Of a stretch of DNA of 64,000 bases, positions 36,401 to 47,494 are shown piece by piece (positions within the stretch are counted from its first letter, which is position 1; each line of letters begins with the position of its first letter). The position numbers and the translations under genes were made by a program. Origin of the DNA: Lytechinus pictus (Eukaryota; Echinodermata; Echinoidea; Temnopleuroida; Toxopneustidae); the NCBI RefSeq assembly GCF_037042905.1, contig NC_087257.1:21739001-21803000 (forward strand). The letters are read 5' to 3'. The notes beneath the pieces are model-generated. The model made no database searches and had not been told where the DNA came from. It saw only the letters and a program-made list of their open reading frames with translations.

Positions 36401-39400
36401 AAAGTTTTTATCTGAGCTGCCCTTGATTTTTTTATTTATTTATTTGACAAGTTTGAACAACCCAGTGGCAGTGATGACAAACTTTACATTATTTCTAACC
36501 TGTAAAGGTGGTCATTTCTTTGATCAAGTAATTCCAAGGACAAGGGTGTTTGGAAAGGAGCAAGCACACTCTCATCTTGATACTCATCTGCATGATCACT
36601 GAAACTGAAAAAAAGGAAAAACAAGAACATTTAATATCTGATACACAATAATAAAGAAATTTAATCAAAGGCACGTCAAGGTCATGGCCTTAATGCCCTG
36701 CTCACTTGACTCGAGATATTTTGATACCCTTCTCAATTTTCCCCCAACTGTGCTGTTATTAAAAAAAGTGCCAAACTATATGTGCCCTTGCCCTAAAATA
36801 AGCAAAGTTTAGGGCCTATAAGAACAACAAGTGGAACGCCTCTGGTAGTCTCGCCTGCATTACGCGATTTAATATAGCAGCAGTGCTAACTTTGAGAACT
36901 ACTATAAAATAATCATTCACAAAAACACCATTCATATAATGACATAATACCACATTCATTGACCATAAATGACATTTGAACGGTGACTTAAGACTTGTCA
37001 ACTACACCCATGTCCACATTTCATTCACTCTATCCATAAACTTTCAAAGTTATGATGGCAATTCAACAATTACCCCAACATAGCCTAAGTTTATTGACCT
37101 TAACTGACCTTTGACCTTGTTTTGGGACCTTAAACTCACAGGGGATGTTCAGTGATACTTGATTACTCTTATGTCCAAGTTTTATGAAGTAGATCCATAA
37201 ACTTTCAGAGTTAGGATGGTAATTTAACAAATACCCCCAACACGGAGTTCATTGACCTTAAATGACCATTGACCATGGTCATGTGACCTGAAACTCGCAC
37301 AGGATATTCAGTGGTACTTGATTAACCTAATGTCCAAATTTCATGAACTAGATCCGTAAATTTTCAAAGTTATGATGGTAATTCAACAAATACACCCAAC
37401 TTGGCCAAAGTTCATTGACCTTAAATGACCTTTGACCTTGGTAATGTGACCTGAAACTCGGGCAGGATGTTCACTAATACTTGATTAACCTTATGTCTAA
37501 GTTTCATGAACTAGATCCATAAATTTTCAAAGTTATGATAGTAATTCAACAAATACCCCCAACTTGACCAAAGTTCATTGACCCTAAATGACCTTTGACT
37601 TTGATCACGTGAAACTCAAGCAGGATGTTCACTAATACTCGATTAACCTTATGCTTAAGTTTCATGAACTAGGTCCATATACTTTCTAAGTTATGATGTC
37701 ATTTCAAAAACTTAACCTTCGGTTAAGATTTTGAAAATAATTCTCCTAACATGGTCTAAGTTCATTGACCCTAAATGACCTTTGACCTTGGTCATGTGAC
37801 CTGAAACTCAGGCAGGATATTAAGTAATACTTGATTAATCTTATGTTAAAGTTTCATGAACTAGGTCGATATACTTTCTAAGTTATGATGTAATTTCAAA
37901 AACTTAACCTTAGGTTAAGATTTGATGTTGACGCCGCCGCCGTCGGAAAAGCGGCGCCTATAGTCTCGCTCTGCTATGCAGGCGAGACAAAAACAACAAT
38001 TTTTAACAAGTGGAATATGTTTGGCAGTCTTGCCTGTATTGTATGTAAAATGTCTGATTTTGCTGTCCGCAATTCTTACTTGTTCACTAGTTGCAGGGAG
38101 TCCTGACATGGTAGCCATGCATATTCCCCAAAATGTTTTCATAAGGGTTTGATTTCCAACCATAAGGCAGTGTCAACATTTGTTGGAAAAGGGTGTTTTG
38201 TTTTTAAGAAAAGAGGTGAGGGCCTACTGTTTAGCAGGTCCTTCAATGTTTACAACATTTAGGGGTAGATATTTTACATACTCTTTACGCCATTTATGCT
38301 GTTTATGGGTAAATTTGACACCAAGGATATATTTTGGGGTACCCTGGAGTAAAGCCTTACCTTAGACATAAATGAAAAATTGTGAAGATAGGACTTTGTC
38401 TAAAATTGAATTAACTCTAGGTCTCTACTCAATAAATCTATCCATCTAAATAACAAACATGCCAATGAGTCTCACAGGGTACTCCGAGCTGAAATATATT
38501 TATACCTAAATAAATAGAATAAAATCAACAAAGCCAAGTGCTGAAAATTTCATCAAAATCTGATAACAAATAACAAAGTAATTGAGATTAAAAGTTTAGC
38601 AATATTTGTGAAAACAGTTATACAGTGCGTCCCAGAAAAATCAAAACCGAGATTCATCGATGATTTATCATAACTTATTCTTTATCAAATTCATAAATGA
38701 CCTATTATTTTAAAGCTTAGAATCTCCTCTTTCATTTAATGAAATCAATATGACCAAGATGTTACGCATGAATGAGTAAAAACAATTTGAAAAGAGAAAA
38801 ACAAAAAGTCGTTTGGCGGGCGGTATCTGAATTTTTTCTTTTAAATCTACATTTTTCAAAAGTCCATCTTTTGCCCTTTAAGATGACACCAAAACCAACA
38901 AAATTGCTTCACAAATAAAAAAGTTATGCTAATTTGAAATAGTGCTCGCATTTCAATAATTTCACCCAATAAATTTGTTCAACTATTGCCCGTCCTAGCA
39001 CTAGACAAAGGTAACAAAAGAAATTATGCTTGGGTGATTTCCAGTGAAAGTAACTGGCTAGTCAGTGTTAATTAAGCGAGCTGAGAATTATTATCGTTAT
39101 CACCTTCTGTTTTAACATGCAATTAACTACAGACGAACTAGTATTTCTTGTAACAGAGTGGGGACAATCTGAGAGCCTTCAGCAAGTTGCTGAGGCTTTT
39201 CGATGTTGCTTCCCCGGTCAACAGGTACCAGCCAAGTCAACTATTTGGCGCAACAGAAGAAAATACCAAGAAGAGGGTATGAGTCTGAACTTGAACAAGG
39301 GTAGGTCGGGTCGGAGGAGAACGGTTAGGTCTGCTGACAACATCGATCGTGTAAGGCGCACTCTGGAGCAGAACCCACACCTATCTGCAAGAAGGAATGG

Positions 39401-42400
39401 AATGGGAATATCCAAGTTGTCATTCTAACAAATCGTCAGGACCGACATCAAGTGGTACCCATTTCGCATGATATGCCGTCATCAACTTTTACCTGGTGAC
39501 CTACCAAGGAGACGAGTGGCTGCTGGCGAGAGGCCCACGGTTCATTACAAATATTGTGATAGGAGATGAAGCATCTTTCTTCATGAATGGGCGAGTAAAC
39601 AGTCAGAACGTGGTGGTGAATCACCACCATTCCACTTTGATTGCAATATCTCACGAGAAAAGCTATCGGTCTGGATGGGAATGTGTGGGAATGGAGTGCT
39701 GATTGGCCCTATTTTCTTCAATAACAACCTCGACGGAAACGGCTATCTTCGCATCATCAACGAAAAGAGATCGTTCCTCACTTGGAAGCACTTTTCCCGC
39801 GCCAGGAAGATGGTAGCTTCAGTGAGATATGGTGGATTCAAGATGGGGCTCCAGCTCATCGCAGAAACCTCGTGACGGAACGGTTGGCTGAGCTCTTCAA
39901 TGAGAGGGTGGTCGCAACTCATCATCCTGTGGAGTGGCCTCCTAGATCCCCCGACCTCACGCCATGCGACTTCTTCTTGTGGGGCTACCTAAAGAACAAG
40001 GTGTTCATGAGCCCACCGTTTGACCTAGCAGACCTTCGGAGGAGAATCGTTGCTGAAGTCGAGTCTCTACGACAGCATCCTCGCACGATCTGCCATGCCA
40101 TGAGAGCCATGGTATCCCATGCAGAACTATGTGTTGAAAGGAACGGCGGCCACGTTGAAACACGATGAATAAAATAAGGAAAGAACTTACTTATGAACCA
40201 CATACGTTAATAAAGTGAAAAAATGTGTGTTTATGAATCTCTTTTTGGTCACCATCTTTTTTTTAAACAAGCAAAAGTGAGAGAGGTCGATTGAAAATGT
40301 TTGTGGAAAAATTCAGAGGGGGGGGGGGTTGAGAAAAATGGGATAAGAGTGAATTGAGTTAATTTACCGTGATTGGGAAGGGCAAAGGGATGAACAGAGA
40401 AAATAACAATCGGAGTTGAAGGAAAAAAGATCGATTATTTGATCATGATAATCATAATAACAAAGAAAAGCTCACTGAGTGGCAGATCCATGGGGGGTAG
40501 ATGATCAAAACCCTTCCCCCGTCCCTTTAGCTGCCAAGTAAAAGTAACTACATACATATTGGAGCCAACCCCAAATTACCTCTTTTTTTTTGGGGGGGGG
40601 GGGGCTTGTGAAATTGTCGGTCAATTCCCCTCCTTGGAAAAAAGCTAGATCCAACTCTGAAAGTCATTTAGTTTTCTGTAAATTACACAGCTTAAATAGG
40701 GTCAAAATTATATCACAATCAGAAAGAGAGCTTAATAAATATTATTCTGATATTTCATTGGTAATCATCCATGCATTAATTCTTTTCTTACCTTTGTCTC
40801 TTGCTAGTATGTGCAACAGTTGAAAATAATTATTGAGTGAAATTATTGAAATGCAAGTACTATTTTAAATGAACATAACTTTTTTATTTGTGAAGCAATT
40901 TTGTTGGTTTGGTGTCATATTGAAGTGCAGAAAATGGACTTTTATAAAATGTAGATTTCAGAGAGAATTTCAGATACCGCCCGCCAAACGACTTTTTGGT
41001 CTCCTCTCTTCAAATTGTTTTTACTCATTCATCCGTGACACATTGGTCATATTGATTTCATTAAATGAAAGAGGAGATTATAAGCTTTAAAATGGTGGGT
41101 CATTTGTGAATTTTGATAAAGAATAAGTTATGATAAATCATCAATCAATCTCGGTTTTGTTTTTTCTGGGACGCACTGTATGCACATTATCATGAATATT
41201 AATTAATTAGGTGGGCTGATGATGTCATATCCCAACTTTCCTTTTTCTTATGTGATTACATGAAATCATAATTATTTCACTTTTTTCATACAAATTTGAA
41301 TGATATCTCTCCCTTATGATAAAATAAGTTGCAGGATTGAATATCTAGATTCTAACGCACTAACATTAGATCTAAATCAGTTGTACATTAAATTTTTTTT
41401 AGTTTTGGGCGAAAAAATTAATAAACCTAATTTCATATAATAAAATACAAAACAAGCGGGGATATGACACCATCAGTTTGCCAATTGAATATTCATGAAG
41501 ACAGGCACAGAACTATTTGACAGAAATTATGCAAATCTAGGCCTAGTTAAAAATGTCAATTTGTCATAACTTTGTTATTTCTTAATAATAATCATTGTCT
41601 GATTTCGATCAAATTTTCAGTATTTTGTTTGTCTGATAACTTTATTTTCATCTAGGAGTATACATGTAGTCACGTATTACCGGACACTATCATGATTCCG
41701 GACGTGCATATTCCTGCGTACGAAAACAATTTCGTACCGTAAGACTTCCGCAATTCAATTTCACAGAGCAATACATAGAACAAGATTGCAAAAACAAGGA
41801 GGAAAAAATCAAACTTTTACCTTACTTATTTCTAAAAATGATAGAAAATGCTTATATGTGCAGTGTTTTGCATGAACAATTATTGATGTATTTTTTTATG
41901 GAAATATGGGCCTGATTTGCCGAATTTCAATCTCGTCCGCTCCTTCAATCGAAAGTTCAGGTATGGTGTAATGTGGGTGATCGTCGACGGCTAGCTAAGG
42001 TATTCCTGTGTGCAAGGTTTACCGCGATTATTAGAGCTGTCGACGATCGACAGCGCATCGATAGAACTTAAGTTGATGAGCGTCATGATACAAACGAGCA
42101 TAACATTGGAAAGTGCCATTGATCATGGAGCTAACAAGAAAAAATAAAATCAGTTAGCAAACAAAATTTTATTACCAACATCTGCTCAGATTCGGTATGA
42201 AAAAAGCAAACAAAAACTTAAAATTTACGCATGATATGATGTATGAAGAAAAAAATCACACAAATTCTTTCTTGCATTATGATAATGAAGAATATCTTTA
42301 CCTGTCTGGAATCATGATGTAATTTGTCACACAGGAAAATAATTATTTTTTTATGGAGGGGTATGCGGCAAGTGCTATGCAAAGAAAACGGTTGGTTAAT

Positions 42401-43426
42401 ATAAAATAATTTTATCATATTCATAATTTTCATATTTGGAATAGTAAGTGCAAAAGTGTCCGGTAATAGGATACACTGCCATTACTTTTTAGACCAAAAG
42501 CTTCGGACTCTGTTGATATGTTGGTTGTTCCGCTGAACCCGGTTGGCTCCACTCACCAAATACAGAGACCGAAGTTCTAGCGCGATTTGTACAGGGGACT
42601 CAGTCAATGGCCATATGTTTATGTATTAAGTTCGGATAAAACAGGGAAGTGAAGTTGCGCGACAGCCGAACTGCCCGAAGTAAGTCACTGTTTTTTCCCC
42701 CTTTAAAGTTTATTTTTCCCCGTTTTGGTGCATTTCAGGCCATTTCAGGAATAATCTTTATTTTGGTACGGTACAGTTCTTTTTATATATTTTCATGAAA
42801 TAAAGACAAAAATCTACGAGCCCCGACGGGGGGATTTTGCATTGTAAGTCCCCTAATGCCAGTAATGGTAGCTGCACAATAGCGAGCCGTTTGTGTGAGG
42901 AGAAATTAAAAAAATAAAAAAATGTTTAAAAAACTCCTCGAAACAGACGGCTGCCAGCTGTCTACGGCTATACCCTTTAATATTTCTGAATCAATGACAT
43001 CACAATCACATGACTGAATTTACGAAAAACATGCAACTTTGACTCAACGAAAACACGTCAACGACATTGCAAATGCAGCTGTGCAAGGGAAAAAAGACAA
43101 AGCCCGCGCCGAAGCGGAATCAACACCGCAATCTCAACCGGAGCACCGGGGTAGGTGGCAAACCAATTTCCGTACACTTACCATTTCATTAACAACCTTG
43201 CAAAACCATCGTCGCTGTTTACGGTCGCTTTTTCCCTCAGTTTCCTCCATTGTTGGAAAGTTTTCACATGAAGTCGAATTCTTCTTCTGTCTTGTTCAAC
43301 ATCGACCCTTTCTCTATACCTCGCCCGTGCTCTAGCCTGGGAAACTTTCCTTTCCTCGTCTGAAATTCTAGGTCGTCCACGTCCTCTTTTCTTTGGGACC
43401 TCCATTTTTACAAACAATGGCCTCAT
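33344..43426 (-). CDS. Uncharacterised AT-hook-like protein
   Basis: Five exons join in phase on the - strand: 43426-43182, 36604-36500, 35263-35209, 34679-34032, 33583-33344; 1293 nt, 430 aa plus stop. The N-terminus has an AT-hook-like KKRGRGRPR followed by a charged helix and a segment ending RKLREKATVNSDDGFARLL, similar in form to a short conserved segment I associate with metazoan zinc-finger and AT-hook proteins. A second AT-hook-like motif, KRKRGRPPGR, is created across the 35209/34679 splice. The middle is Ser/Pro/Asp-rich and looks disordered. The C-terminus is basic (GGLLNRLKKRA). A role in DNA binding is inference. A second in-frame ATG at 43405 has the better context. The weakest link is joining the first exon across a 6.6-kb intron full of transposons; phase agreement is the only support. 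I do not recognise an orthologue. Confidence 0.6.
34032..34679 (-). CDS. Large Ser/Pro-rich internal exon of the AT-hook-like gene
   Basis: 648 nt (216 codons) open throughout, starting RGRPPGRLNSRK after a clear polypyrimidine-CAG acceptor and ending ADPG before GTAAGT. Composition is rich in Ser, Pro, Asp, Glu and Arg with no hydrophobic segment. It has many possible phosphorylation contexts (SP, SPP) and no recognised domain. The length and clean frame make this exon more certain than the full gene model. Confidence 0.8.
35711..36324. mobile_element. Long-TIR foldback element, family A copy 2
   Basis: Same family as 16695-17314: it begins TTAAAGGGATGCTCTGGGC, ends CCTGTATCCCTTTAA, and has arms containing ATCAAAATCGGATAACAAATAA and its complement. 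It lies in the intron between the 35263 and 36500 exons of the AT-hook-like gene. Confidence 0.85.
36820..38000. repeat. ~160-bp tandem repeat with direct-repeat AGGTCA motifs and inverted ends
   Basis: About six units contain variants of TTCATTGACCTTAAATGACC, TTTGACCTTGG and AAACTC.GGCAGGAT. At least three carry a perfect TGACCTTTGACCT, the complement of a DR1 nuclear-receptor element. The block is bounded by inverted GTCTCGCCTGCAT / TGCAGGCGAGAC ends. It lies in the first intron of the AT-hook-like gene. Confidence 0.8.
38623..41178 (+). mobile_element. Tc1/mariner-superfamily transposon with ~350-bp TIRs
   Basis: 2556 bp flanked by TA on both sides (38621-38622 and 41179-41180). Ends are CAGTGCGTCCCAGAAAAA and its complement TTTTTTCTGGGACGCACTG. 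The inverted repeats extend about 350 bases inwards (for example GTCGTTTGGCGGGCGGTATCTG / CAGATACCGCCCGCCAAACGAC). The interior carries a broken transposase at 39117-40168 and about 600 bases without coding. TIRs this long are unusual for the superfamily. Confidence 0.9.
39117..40168 (+). pseudogene. Broken Tc1/mariner-type DDE transposase
   Basis: Three frames together cover a transposase. Bases 39117-39428 encode the helix-turn-helix N-terminus (QQVAEAFRCCFPGQ...STIWR). About 39540-39660 holds the first catalytic region (VIGDEASFFMNG). From 39675, in other frames, come GNGVLIGPIFF and then 39782-40168 with WIQDGAPAH and WPPRSPDLTPCDFFLWG. The frame changes near 39430-39500, 39665 and 39780-39810 indicate frameshifts, so no full-length enzyme is made. 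Between the D of IQDG and the D of TPCD there are 41 residues by my count, pointing to a DD41D-type catalytic triad. The last part is well conserved, so decay looks fairly recent. Confidence 0.85.
42490..42957 (+). repeat. Dispersed repeat, family C copy 1
   Basis: About 470 bp starting TAGACCAAAAGCTTCGGACT and ending GAAACAGACGGCTGCCAG. It matches 60808-61300 over nearly its whole length (TTGGTTGTTCCGCTGAAC, GAAGTTGCGCGACAGCCGAA, GAGCCCCG.CGGG.GGATTTTGC). The two are in the same orientation 18 kb apart. The beginning is self-complementary (CTTCGGACTCTG / CAGAGACCGAAG). There is no coding frame, so it is a non-autonomous element. Confidence 0.8.
43182..43426 (-). CDS. Probable first coding exon of the AT-hook-like gene
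   Basis: It encodes MRPLFVKMEVPKKRGRGRPR, then RISDEERKVSQARARARYRE and a basic helix, ending at a GTAAGT donor in phase 2. The ATG at 43405 has a strong context (AAAAATGG). The AT-hook core GRGRPR and the ending SDDGFARLL resemble short N-terminal modules in DNA-binding proteins. Its phase matches the exon at 36604. If that join is wrong, it is the start of a separate gene. Confidence 0.6.
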
Positions 43427-43529
43427 AGTCTACCTTCAAGCCGCGCTCAATCACGTTTGTTTGCATCAATAAATTGGAGAATGACAGAAAATTTTTACTA
43501 TTACCCTTACATTGCATTTTAGAATAGTG

Positions 43530-43720
43530 CTGCGAGTCATCATCATCAACATCATTATCATCATCACCACCATCGCCATCATTCATTTCCATCACAGTTA
43601 TCATCATCATCATCACCATCCACATCATCATCAATTCATCATCACCATATTTTCTTCATTATTATATCGTCACCATCATCATCATCATTTTATATCATCA
43701 CCATCAGAGATAATAAATAG
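43530..43720. repeat. (ATC)n microsatellite
   Basis: CATCATCATCACC-type repeats lie just upstream, in the gene's sense, of the AT-hook-like first exon. They give His-rich and Met/Asp-rich spurious frames. Confidence 0.95.
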
Positions 43721-43899
43721 TAAATACACAAAAAAAATTACATTTCAAATAACTTCTTTAATTTCAATCCAAAAATGAATCAGGAATCTATACTCATTTG
43801 CAAACAATTCAATCGTTCTTTCAAAAGGAAATGATTTTGTTAACCATTGTTATCATGGAGTAGAGTAATAAAAGATGATTTTGTATTCTTACTGCAACT

Positions 43900-44350
43900 T
43901 TTCTGGTAAATTGGTTTACATCCAGTCTCTACTTTCAATTTGGTCTCATCCCACGCGATCTAATCCCAGTTCATAGACGTCCAGTTTTTCTAGTAAATAT
44001 TTGGCCTAATTACAATCTCAATCAGGCCGTTCACCATTTTGTCTGATTTCCATATAGTTTTTACCCGTTTTGTCAAATATCCAATTGGTCTAACACCATA
44101 TGATTAGGTGAACTGAATCAAATTTCCACTTGGCAACTTAAAGCAAATAAAAGACAATGTGAAAATTGGCCATGAGGCTAAATAATAAATAGACCAATTG
44201 TCAATTAGACGAAGTAATGGGTGGACTACACATTTTAGTAGGCTTAACTGATAGAAGTCCAAATATTTTTTAGCTACAATGGCATAGACAATCTGAGGAT
44301 TAGACCATCTGCTAGTAGACCAAATCGATACTAACCTCTTTTCTCACATA
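43900..44350. repeat. Low-complexity GGTCTAAT/ATTAGACC repeat
   Basis: Short motifs such as TTGGTCTAA and TTAGACCAA recur in both orientations. The outer parts are loosely inverted (CAATTTGGTCTCAT / TAGACCAAATCG). It is probably a degenerate foldback element. Nothing else is recognised in the surrounding 43.7-45.4 kb. Confidence 0.5.
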
Positions 44351-45499
44351 GACATAAATTGCACAATCTTTGCCAAAAATAGCCTTCTTTTATATACAAA
44401 CCATATCATAGAACGAGAACCTACACTTGTGCTACACAATCGACATTCAGAATGTGATGCTACACAGGCAGAGAATATCTAGGACAGAAATGTCTAAGTG
44501 ATTATTCATACTCAACAAGAAATGTAAATTCTGTACATATTTCACTTTAAAGGCTTCGAAAATGAGGAAAATTTTTGAAAGATGAAAGAAAAGGATGGAA
44601 AAAATACAATCGAGTTAAGAATTGAAAGATAAATAATCAAATCATATCTTTTTAATAATGATATTTCTTGTAGCACATAATATTTCAAAAAAGGGAATAA
44701 TGATTCATCATAACAGATATTTCCCATACATATGAATAAATTTCCAGTTGTTTTTTTCCCCAATCAAGAAGAAAGGTAATAAGTAAGAGGGATATGACAT
44801 AAGTGACCCCATCCCCTATCCAATGATTTGCAATCTACGTTATCATGATAAAATCATATCACCCTTTTCATTAAAAAAAACATCATTGCTTTACTTATAA
44901 ACACTGATCTTTACCAAATTGAAATAATTCATTTCCTTTTCATTGATGATTACTTTGCCAATAATATTAACTAGGACAGGACTCCAGAGCCAATCAAAGC
45001 CAGGATTAGGTTTCATAAAACTTGTTACCAATAATAAATGCTTGAAATCAACAAGACTTGACCAGTCAAATTGCATGATTTAAGAAGCCTGTAGCAATAG
45101 CTGGTAATGAGTGATAAAGAATTTTAAAACTCCATTGACATTAAATCTGTTTTTACCAACCAGTCAATTTTTTTTTTATATGTCTGTTAGAAAATTCATT
45201 ATCATTTCAATGCAATTTTGTAGCTTTTGCTGGAAAAAAAAAAAATCCATCAACAATTAAGTGCATTAATGACAAAATAATTATCATTGGTTGTTAAGTG
45301 TTAAACAGAGACAAAACATAATACAACATACTAACTATACAACCCACAACTTACATTCCTACTACAATACCCTATCTTGGATCCCCCTCTCTCATCTGAA
45401 TATATTTGAGCTACAATAATACATAAAATAAACTAGTATTGATGAGCATAGCTCTATGAAACCATATATACTGTATTAATAAGACAGTGGTGCCAGACC

Positions 45500-45830
45500 A
45501 TCTCAAACAGAAGACTGAAGGGGCAGACCATTGTGTGTTAACATGGCTTGCCGTAACTTCTGAAGGTTTCCATGGCAAAGAGTGTACTGGTAGTGGTCTT
45601 AGGGGTACACCATGTATTTATTTGTGGGCATATGCTGGTCTTAAAAAGGACCACCCAAACTCGATGTTTAGACAAATGTGTTCTTGTCATCTTCAGAAGA
45701 ACACACTTGTCGAAACATCGAGTTTGGGTGGTCCTTTTCAGGACCAGCATATGCCCACAAAAGAATACATGGTGTACCATGAAATCACCACACTAAGGCT
45801 TACCCCTTCAATCCCTTGATCAGGATAATC
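45500..45830. mobile_element. Hairpin-forming foldback element
   Basis: The arms at about 45595-45690 and 45700-45785 are almost perfect reverse complements (GGTACACCATGTATT / AATACATGGTGTACC; CACCCAAACTCGATGTTT / AAACATCGAGTTTGGGTG), with a loop of only about a dozen bases near 45693. It has no coding capacity. Confidence 0.85.
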
Positions 45831-46958
45831 TCAGTACACAAAAGAACGGAATGGTAGACCACTGTGAGGAACAGGGCTTGCCCCTTTAATTTTTGTTTGA
45901 TCAGAAAACTTGGCCACTCTTTCAGCGAAGAGTAACTGATGCTCTTTAAAACACAACTGTCCACTTATAAAGTAAGGCAAATATGAACGTGCTTGTAATA
46001 AACTCCACCAAAACAAAAAATATTATCAAGATATTCTGTGAACTTTGTTTTCTACTTTTGGTGATTGTGAACATCATCGGGACAGACCATGTCTGTGGAT
46101 GTAAATTAAAGAGATACAACTGGTATACACAATTGATTATAACTTTAATTTACAATCAATTACATGGTTCACCATACATTTTATTGTACATTAGATTGTC
46201 AAACAATTGATTGCAAAACAATTAGTTGCATCTCTTAACCGTAACAAGACCCTTGGCCCTGTAACTTGAAGGAGATGCAGTTGATATTTGCGCTTTACAA
46301 TTGATTGCACCTTCTATGCTACAGGGCCCAGTTGAATGTTTTCATGAAAACTTGTAACTAATACACCTTTCAGTAACTCGCTGGTCCGGACAAGGCCCAG
46401 GCTATTTTGGAGCTGCTTTCATCAGCACCAGACCAGCGCCAGGCCCACACTAGGTACCAACCAAAGAGATTATGAATGATAGCAGCACCAGGGCCAAAAT
46501 TCCTCACACAAAGGTAACGATACGGAGCACGGAAACTCTGTATTATGGCGTGTTCAGTTACCATGACAATTATCCCTTTTGTACTAGAGTTTTTGAATTT
46601 GTGATCATAAAAGTAGCACGGCTCTGCTATAGTTGCTGAGCGCAATTTGTATTGTGTGGTGATTTTAGTGCTGGCCTTGTGCGGACCAAAAAATCATGAG
46701 TTAGTGAAAACGGTACCAGGTACCTTGTCAAAGGTCGAAGCAGCGTCCTTCATGCAGGAATCCCGCAACCAACCTTTCATTACAGATTCTCACACTTCAT
46801 CACAGACAAAATGATGGGGAGTGCAGGCAAGCCGCTATAAAAGATGCGTAGTGCCTTAATAGCTGGATTCCCGCAAGAAAAAGAGACATTTTGACAGGAT
46901 ACCTAATTGGCATTGACAAATTATCCAATCAAACATGAGGATTTCAGTCGCTTATAGA

Positions 46959-47352
46959 GTAATGAAGTGTGATGTCATCAATTGTCACTTTTGCATTTCA
47001 GCATTTTTTATACCATATTCTGGTAGAGCATGATGGAAAACCCCCACAACACAAATGTTGTGGGAATCAGTCCGTGGGGACCCAAGATATGACCTCATGA
47101 ATACCTAATTAGCCCCATTGACATCAATGTATTATTGGCCTGTTTCTAAATGTTAGGAACCAGGCCAATAATATATTGACTTCAATAGGGCTAATTATGT
47201 ATTCCTGGGGTCATATCTCAGGCCCCCATGGACCGATTTTCACAAAATTTCCGAAGTGGGGGCTTTTCATCATGCTCTACGGGAATATGGTATCAAAACA
47301 TGCTGAAATGCAAAAAATGTTTTTTGTGACATCTTCACTTTGGTACTCTATT
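46959..47352. mobile_element. Foldback MITE downstream of CCDC47
   Basis: About 390 bp whose halves are complementary (TTGCATTTCAGCATTTTTTATACC / GGTATCAAAACATGCTGAAATGCA; GCCAATAATATATTGAC against its partner). The ends are AGTGTGATGTCATC and GTGACATCTTCACT. It starts about 140 bases past the CCDC47 stop codon and may be in the 3' UTR. Confidence 0.85.
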
Positions 47353-47494
47353 ACAATTCATTGAAAATCATTGACAAGATCGACATTAGACGCTCCACTA
47401 AGCCTACTTGTATCAGAGAAATATGGATGTGAACTAGAATTGACGGGTGATATGGTGCTAAAGTCTTGGCTGAGAGAGGGATCCTAGTAGCTCT

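Larger units (their letters stand above)
38475..41662. mobile_element. Foldback element, family A copy 3, split by a transposon
   Basis: The left part (38475-38620) has GGGTACTCCGAGCTGAAATA and ATCAAAATCTGATAACAAATA. The right part (41181-41662) resumes the family A middle (GGTGGGCTGATGATGTCATAT) and ends TAGGAGTATACATG. The break matches exactly the insertion of the transposon at 38623-41178, with TA on both sides. Confidence 0.85.

Noticed and set aside
43039..43335. A + strand frame starting MTQRKHVNDIANAAVQ, considered as a gene.
   Set aside because: Much of it is antisense to the exon 43182-43426, and it has no domain or splice support. The - strand reading with AT-hook and donor is stronger.
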